Notes under the pieces: generated by a model | What the model was told of the DNA's origin: nothing | Databases searched by the model: none | The model's input: the letters and a program-made list of their open reading frames with translations, nothing else | Assembly: GCA_023614405.1 (NCBI GenBank) | Contig: CM042697.1 | Coordinates: forward strand, 298,802,954 to 298,866,953 | Source: Avena insularis | Taxonomy: Eukaryota; Streptophyta; Magnoliopsida; Poales; Poaceae | DNA: 64,000 nucleotides | Direction: 5' to 3' | Program-made: the position numbers and the translations under genes | Shown here: one piece after another, positions 58,415-64,000 of the stretch | How positions within the stretch are numbered: the first letter of the stretch is position 1 | Layout: each line of letters begins with the position of its first letter

Positions 58415-61400
58415 TGTAGCACCCCGGGTAAAACCACTACTAGAAATCGCTTGATTTTTTTGTTTTGCGCATCATCTTGCATGTGTGTTCATAAAAGTAT
58501 TTTTTTGCAAAACCCTATTTTGTTTCCTACACTACTTCTGCCCTTTATTTCAAAGTATCCTTAATTGTCAAATTATTGGCCTCAAAACTATTTGCTAAAT
58601 GTTTTTAAAATAAAACAAAAGACAAGAAAAATGATTTATATAAATAAAAACAAAACCTAAACCTAAACCGGCCAGGCCCAAAAGGCCCAGTCGGTGAAAC
58701 CAAACCCTCCCTTACCCCAAAGCCTAATCTATCCCTACCCAAACCACCCCACCCCGCCGCCAGAACCCACCCCACCCCGATCAACACCACACACACACCA
58801 CCACGCACACCGTGGCGCGCACCCAGCACACACGCCCCGCATCACCCAACCCTTTGCTGCCGCCTGGCCCATCCGTGGGTCCCACCTGCCCACCAACTCC
58901 GGCCCCTCCCTACCTCGGCCGCCTCCTCATGAGCTTCCTCGGCATGAGCTCCACCGAGCACCCCTCCTCACGCCGCCGACCTCCTCCCTGCAACCCGCGC
59001 CTCCCTCCTCTCTGACCAACCGCTGCCGCCTCCCTCTCCCGCGGTCGTGTCCCCGGAGCCACGCCGCCTCCCATCGCCGCCAAACTCCCGACCCCGTCGC
59101 CACGGGAGCCTGCAAGCTCGCCAATGCCCATCGTCTTCCCCACCTCTGGCCGCGTGCGGCCTTCCCTTGTTGCTGAGCCCCGCTCACCTCCCAGTCGAGA
59201 CGTGTCCCGCCGTTGCTCGGCTCCGCCCCACTGTCGGCCGCCTCTCCCGGCCGTTCTCCTGAGCAGGCTCGGCTGCCCTCGTCCTCCCCTGCACGGTTCC
59301 ATGCCATCCCGAGCGCCGCTCTCCCCTTTGCCGATGTGTTCGTCCCCGGCCAAGCCTCCCCGCCTGCGGCCGACATGGTCCACGACACCTCCTGCCGTCC
59401 GCGGTCGCCCCTGCATCCACCTTGATGTTGGTCCTGCCTGTGCCAAGTGCTGCCCGCGAGTTGCCTACGTCCTGACGGCAGTGAGAAATCGGGCTCCTAT
59501 TTATTTGACGGAAGTTAAATCCAGGCCATGTTGTTGTCCCAATACCCCGTACGTCTTCTATATCTCAGGCTGCAGTTTTTGTGTCCCAATGTTGGGGGCC
59601 ATCTGCTACACCCGTGAGGGGTTGATGTCAGCTTGGAGTAAGATGCATCAAGTGGTGGTGGATGAGGTTTGATGTGATGTTTGTGCGGATTATCTAGATC
59701 CCCATGCGGACAAGTACCACATCGACTCCTTCCGCTCAGGAAATCGAAGATGGACATGAAGTGCCCAGTTCCTAAGAACTGGCAACACCAAGACCTACCG
59801 ACATCGAGAACCGAGCCCGACACCGACAATCAAGCCCCGAAGCCCCAAGTTCCCCATTGATGACCAAGCCGGAGCCTCAAGTGTGTCGATAGGGAGCCGA
59901 AGATCCCCGGACACCGGACGTCAAGACCATGGATCCGAAGACCGATCCCCCAAACCCTCGGACCCCAAGATCTTCGACCCCCGATGTGTGACCCCTTTAT
60001 CTGAGACCCTATTTTTATGAATATGATATACTTGTTGCATATTAAATTGTCATACTTGCATACATGTTGTGGGTTTGGGGGCATTATGCCGATTCACCTC
60101 ATAATTAAATATGGAGACCATGTGCGGGCGAATCTAGTCTAATATTGGCCCCATTTAAATTTGTATAGCGAGCCGATGCCATGTTTTGCCTTGCAAGCCA
60201 ACATTTAAATTGCGGGGTAGCTAAACAACATTAACTTAATAATTAATTATCGGGACTCTGATTCCGCTTAATATTGCCTAATTGCATCGCATTCTTGCCA
60301 TGTCATACATCATACATGCATCATACCCGATCTTTTGCCGTAGTATTAAATAGTGCATCTGGTGTTCTTCTAGTGCTTTGCTTCTTCACGGATTAGGCCG
60401 ATGAGTTGATAGGAGAGTCGATCCGATCTTCGGATGAACCTTCGGCAATGTTTTTCAGGCGAGCATTCTCCCTCTTTCTACCTATTTTATTTTATAGTCT
60501 TTATTTCCTCATGTTGATCTATTTCTATCTGTGTTGCGATGCTCTAGTTTTCGTACCCGTGATATCCCTTGCAGCCTTATATTGCCTTGGACACATCCTA
60601 TTACCTGTTGTTTGGCAGATAGTTGGACTTGCGTGTCGTAGTCGCTTGCTCAAGTGTCGTTGCGTGTCGTCAAGTATCACAGTTGTTGGAGTAATGCTGC
60701 ATGTTTAATGTTGGAGATGATCATGACTTTAATTACCGTTTAATAACTAAAAATTGAAGTAGGTAAATAATGCAGAGGAACAGGTGGGCAATAGATGTTA
60801 TTTGGTTTTTAACCGTCTACTTGTGTCCTGTAGGACCCCGAGTACTTGATACCTGTTCTTTGAATTTTCACACTACCCGCATGTGGGACCATGAATCCCC
60901 CTAGCCAGAGCTTGAGTCATATTTATTTCTTGGGGCCACAAAGTAGTTTGGGCCTTTATTACTATCATGTACTTATGACATGCTTTACTGCTTTATTTAC
61001 GATTGCGCGTGGAGAGCCTGTACTGTTTAGGAACAAATGTGGAATGTTTTCGCGGTATCGACAAGCCCAGTCACACTTTCGGGTTTCCAGTCGTTTATAG
61101 CCATTGGCACAAACCTCTGGGTCCATCTCGGAGCCGGCCAATTTCGTCGCGGGTAGCTTGGTGGGGTGGCCCCCTGAAATTTATATGAATCTTGCAATTG
61201 CTCTGTCGTGATGACTCGTTGGGTTTTTATTGGTTTTTCCCGAGGTTGATCGTGCGTGTGTTGCTATTTGTGCCCCCCTGCAGGGTAAAACTTTTTGAAA
61301 GCTGTGTCCGCGGTTATGGACGACTTGGAGCACAGTATCTCGATCATAGACAACAATAACTAAAGTAGTGCTATAAATTTGACTTTATAATGACTAGTAA

Positions 61401-62350
61401 TCAACTTCACTATAATGGAATGGCTAAATAAAAGTGCCAACAATTGCTGGTTTGGGTTGATGCCTATTACCATTGTATCTGACTAGTAAGTATTGCAACT
61501 ACAATGGAATGGCTAAATAAAAGTATCAACAACTGCTGGGTTTTGGGATGCCACATGCTATATGTATCTGACTAGTAAGTACTACAACTATAACGGAATG
61601 GTTAACTAAAATTGCCCACTACTTATTATATCAGGATGACTCATGCTATCTATATATGACTAGTAATTGCTGCAACTATAACGGAATGAATAAAACTGCC
61701 AACTGTGTGAGTTCCTCGGTTGACTTCCTCGTTTGGTCTCGAGGGGGAAATACCAGGATGGGTATGCTTGGTGATAGCTTCAGGTTTGCTCCAAATAGGT
61801 CTTTCTTATCCCTATCTGATAGTCGCCAGTTGAATTGAGTCTCTATAGGTTGTTTAGTGCATGTTGTGCTGCCGCTTCAGTCCACCATACCTATGTAGGC
61901 GAGGACCGCCGAATTCTAGTCTCGCCGTGTACTGGCCTCAGTACTGACCGCTCTCTTTTTCCTTTGCCCTTTGTCGGCACCCCTTTTGTTTAAGCAGGTT
62001 TTGAGATCGATGTCGTTAGCAGGGTTACCCTTCCGGCTTGGCCTGGGCAGGGTTATGGACGCCATTGGTTATTCTTCAGAGCTCTTAGCCTAATTTGCAT
62101 CTTGTCCGTACTCGGGCGTTGTATCGTTTTCAAGGTGATTTGGATCTTTGTACTGTATATTGTATCCTTGACTCGATGAGTCGCTGTTGTATATATCTGT
62201 TTTGTTGGTTCCCTCGTGGACTAATGTGTACTGATATTACTTCGTTTTCCACCCGCACGCAAGTGCCTGGTGGGCACCTTTGAATCGTTTCTATGCGGGT
62301 TTGGCGGGAATCGCTGAGACTTGCATAGGGTCGATTCTGAGGGTGTTACA
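58415..62350 (+). mobile_element. solo gypsy LTR (3936 bp)
   Basis: TGTAGCACCCCGG...GGGTGTTACA with a perfect TSD cagca (58410-58414, 62351-62355) that falls inside a tandem monomer. A GC-rich, Pro-coding stretch (58690-59460) gives several overlapping ORFs on both strands, an effect of composition; no gag or pol motif is present. An 88-89 bp repeat lies at 61392-61690. Confidence 0.85.
61392..61700 (+). repeat. 88-89 bp tandem repeat inside the solo LTR
   Basis: GACTAGTAA occurs at 61392, 61481, 61570 and 61658, each followed by a CAACTATAA(T/C)GGAATGG block and AAATAAAA-like sequence. About 3.4 degenerate copies. Confidence 0.85.
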
Positions 62351-62355
62351 CAGCA

Positions 62356-63600
62356 CCAGATTAGAAATATAATGAGTCAATTAATATCGCAATCAGAGAA
62401 AAGGGGAAGGGTTTTGGACCCGAGACAATATGCTCGCCTGGCGGAAAAGAAAACAAACTCTTGGCGTCTCTTGCGAACCTGTAGAAGAGGACAAGCAAGC
62501 ATTAGACAAGTGTGCCTACAATGTAATGAGCAATGAATCAATGTGTTTCTCTGAACTTTAGCAAATATAAACTGGCCAGGTCATTTCAACAAATATATGT
62601 GGAAGCAGTCGTTTATCCTGGAATGCAAGGGACCTTGGATGACCCAGAATTTGCGGTGAGCTACACAACAGGCATGCAGTTACTGTCATAGCTAGGAACT
62701 GCATAGAAATTATAAAGGCATCATAAGAGAACTTGTAAATCAAGAATACAAACTACGAATGATTTATATACAGTAGAGGATAGTTATGTCGCTGCTTAGG
62801 AGGAACCATTAGATATGAAATATAATGGCATTGCTTGTGAACCTATTGAACAGGACAAGCAAGCATTACACAAGTGTGTCTACAAATGAATTGAGCAATC
62901 GAATAGAGTTTTTCTTAGAATTTTAACAAATATAAACTATCCAGATCATTTCAAGAAATATATATGGAAGCAGTAGTATATCATGGAATGCAAGAGACGT
63001 CGGGTGACTCGGAATTTGTGGTGAGCTACACAATAGACATGCAATTACTTTATTAGCTAAGAATTAACAAGACAAAAATTATAATGGCAGCATGCGAGAA
63101 CTTGCAGATCAGGAACGCAAACCATGAATGAACTACACAGTAAAGGATAGTTATGTTGTTTCTTAGGATGAACCAGCACTAGATTAGAAATATAATGGCG
63201 TCTCTTGCGAACCTGTAGAAGAGGACAAGCAAGCATTAGACAAGTGTGCATACAATAAAATGAGCAATCAATCAAAGTGTTTCTTAGAATTTTAGCAAAT
63301 ATAAACTGGCCAGGTCATTTCAACAAATATATATGGAATAAGTAGTTTATCCCGGAATGCAAGACATTGGGTGACCCAGAATTTGCAATGAGCAACACAA
63401 TGGGCATGCAGTTACTTTTATAGATAAGAATAAACGATACACAAATTATAATGGCATCATGCTAGAACTTGCAGAACAGGAACGCAAACCACGAATTAAC
63501 TACAAAGTAGAGGATAATTATGTCGTTTCCTAGGATGAACCAGCACCAGATAAGGAAACAATGAAATCGCACTTGTGAACAGGAAGAAGAGGCTGTGCAA
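62356..63600. repeat. tandem array of about 365-bp monomers, right part
   Basis: Monomer starts at about 62477, 62842 and 63210, with a degraded one near 63574. The monomer cut by the solo LTR carries about 90 extra bases (about 62375-62465) that the others lack. Confidence 0.85.
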
Positions 63601-64000
63601 ACCAACATGTTCAGTGTTTCCTTTTGAGCTCTATGCAAAGAAAAAACAAATAGTCAGTGTTGCATCTTTTAAAATTTCAGATAGAAACAACAAAATTATA
63701 ATCGAACTAGTACGATGAGTTTAAACAGGTACTATAGGATAACAGAACGATGCCAGGGAGGAAATAATACAAGGAACTTAGCTCAGGACAAACCAGATAG
63801 ATTCATTAACCGTGGAGCAGAGAATCCACACTAATATTTTTCACTGACTTTAACTTTTGCAAAAACTACACAATAACAGGAAATTACTGTTGTAGGGAGT
63901 AGCTAAGAACATATGCATGAAAAAATAACAAGCATGTGCATTACTTGAAATTTGTAGAGCAGGGAATGCAAACAAACATGTCCAGTGACCTTGTATGTAG
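63601..64000. other. AT-rich flank of the array, nothing recognised
   Basis: Phrases such as GCAAACCAACATGT and CAGTTACTG-like steps suggest further decayed repeat copies, but no clear monomer or coding segment is visible. Confidence 0.35.

Noticed and set aside
58435..58455. CACTACTAGAAATCGC resembling a CACTA terminal repeat
   Set aside because: It lies 20 bases inside a solo LTR with exact TSD, and no matching inverted end or 3-bp TSD is visible.
58694..59672. Pro/Arg-rich ORFs up to 182 codons on both strands
   Set aside because: Same situation in the 58415-62350 solo LTR: low-complexity translation of GC-rich leader-like DNA.
1..64000. Bacterial-type systems, CRISPR arrays, tRNA or rRNA genes
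   Set aside because: Repeats have no regular spacer structure, no cloverleaf-forming gene was recognised, and all coding matches are plant transposable elements.

Overview
This window looks like intergenic DNA of a large-genome grass, most likely Triticeae (wheat, Aegilops, barley or a relative). The basis is recognition of element families: Angela/BARE/WIS-like Ty1/copia retrotransposons with initiator-Met primer sites, an Athila-like gypsy element with an Asp-tRNA primer site, Stowaway MITEs, a Harbinger-type element and a CACTA-type transposase gene with long tandem repeats. I see no intact host gene, no tRNA or rRNA gene, no CRISPR array and nothing bacterial. All coding regions belong to transposable elements and nearly all are broken. 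Boundaries below come from LTR ends, primer sites and target-site duplications (TSDs) read directly; family names come from recognition, not a search.

Layout. 1-2222 and 10582-15008 are two halves of one old Ty3/gypsy element: integrase end on +, a spliced antisense ORF on -, then the 3' LTR end. It is split by copia A (2223-10581, TSD acatc/acctc). 15009-15999 plus 24871-27288 is AT-rich, intron-like DNA with candidate small exons and a tandem repeat, split by copia B (16000-24870, TSD gtgtc/gtatc). 27289-about 52260 is a decayed gypsy element D on + that keeps gag, a zinc knuckle, a degenerate protease and parts of both LTRs but has lost RT, RNase H and integrase. Its 5' LTR is cut by a rearranged copia LTR on - (28532-36185), which itself carries a solo gypsy LTR (29027-32240) and a Harbinger-type element (33931-35900, TSD taa). 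Its gag is cut twice, by a gag-protease Athila-like element on - (37033-45140, perfect TSD ttggg) and by a solo LTR (45540-49605, perfect TSD aggat). 52500-64000 is CACTA-type territory: a TTACTGTTT-type minisatellite, a three-exon Ptta/En/Spm (PF03004-like) transposase pseudogene on -, a tandem array of about 365 bp period, a LINE 3' end, two complete Stowaway MITEs, and a solo LTR (58415-62350, perfect TSD cagca) inside the array.

How it fits together. The window is a nest of at least three levels. Several host reading frames (gypsy D gag, the antisense ORF) become continuous when the nested elements are removed in silico at their TSDs, which is strong internal support for the boundaries. 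Many premature stops match C-to-T or G-to-A change at Gln or Trp codons, as expected for methylated, silenced repeats, though not all do. I found no convincing new biological system. The points most worth a second look are the CACTA gene with three phase-0 exons beside an array whose monomers repeat a splice-acceptor-like motif, the long open gag-protease region of the Athila-like element, and the hybrid copia LTR with a microhomology junction.
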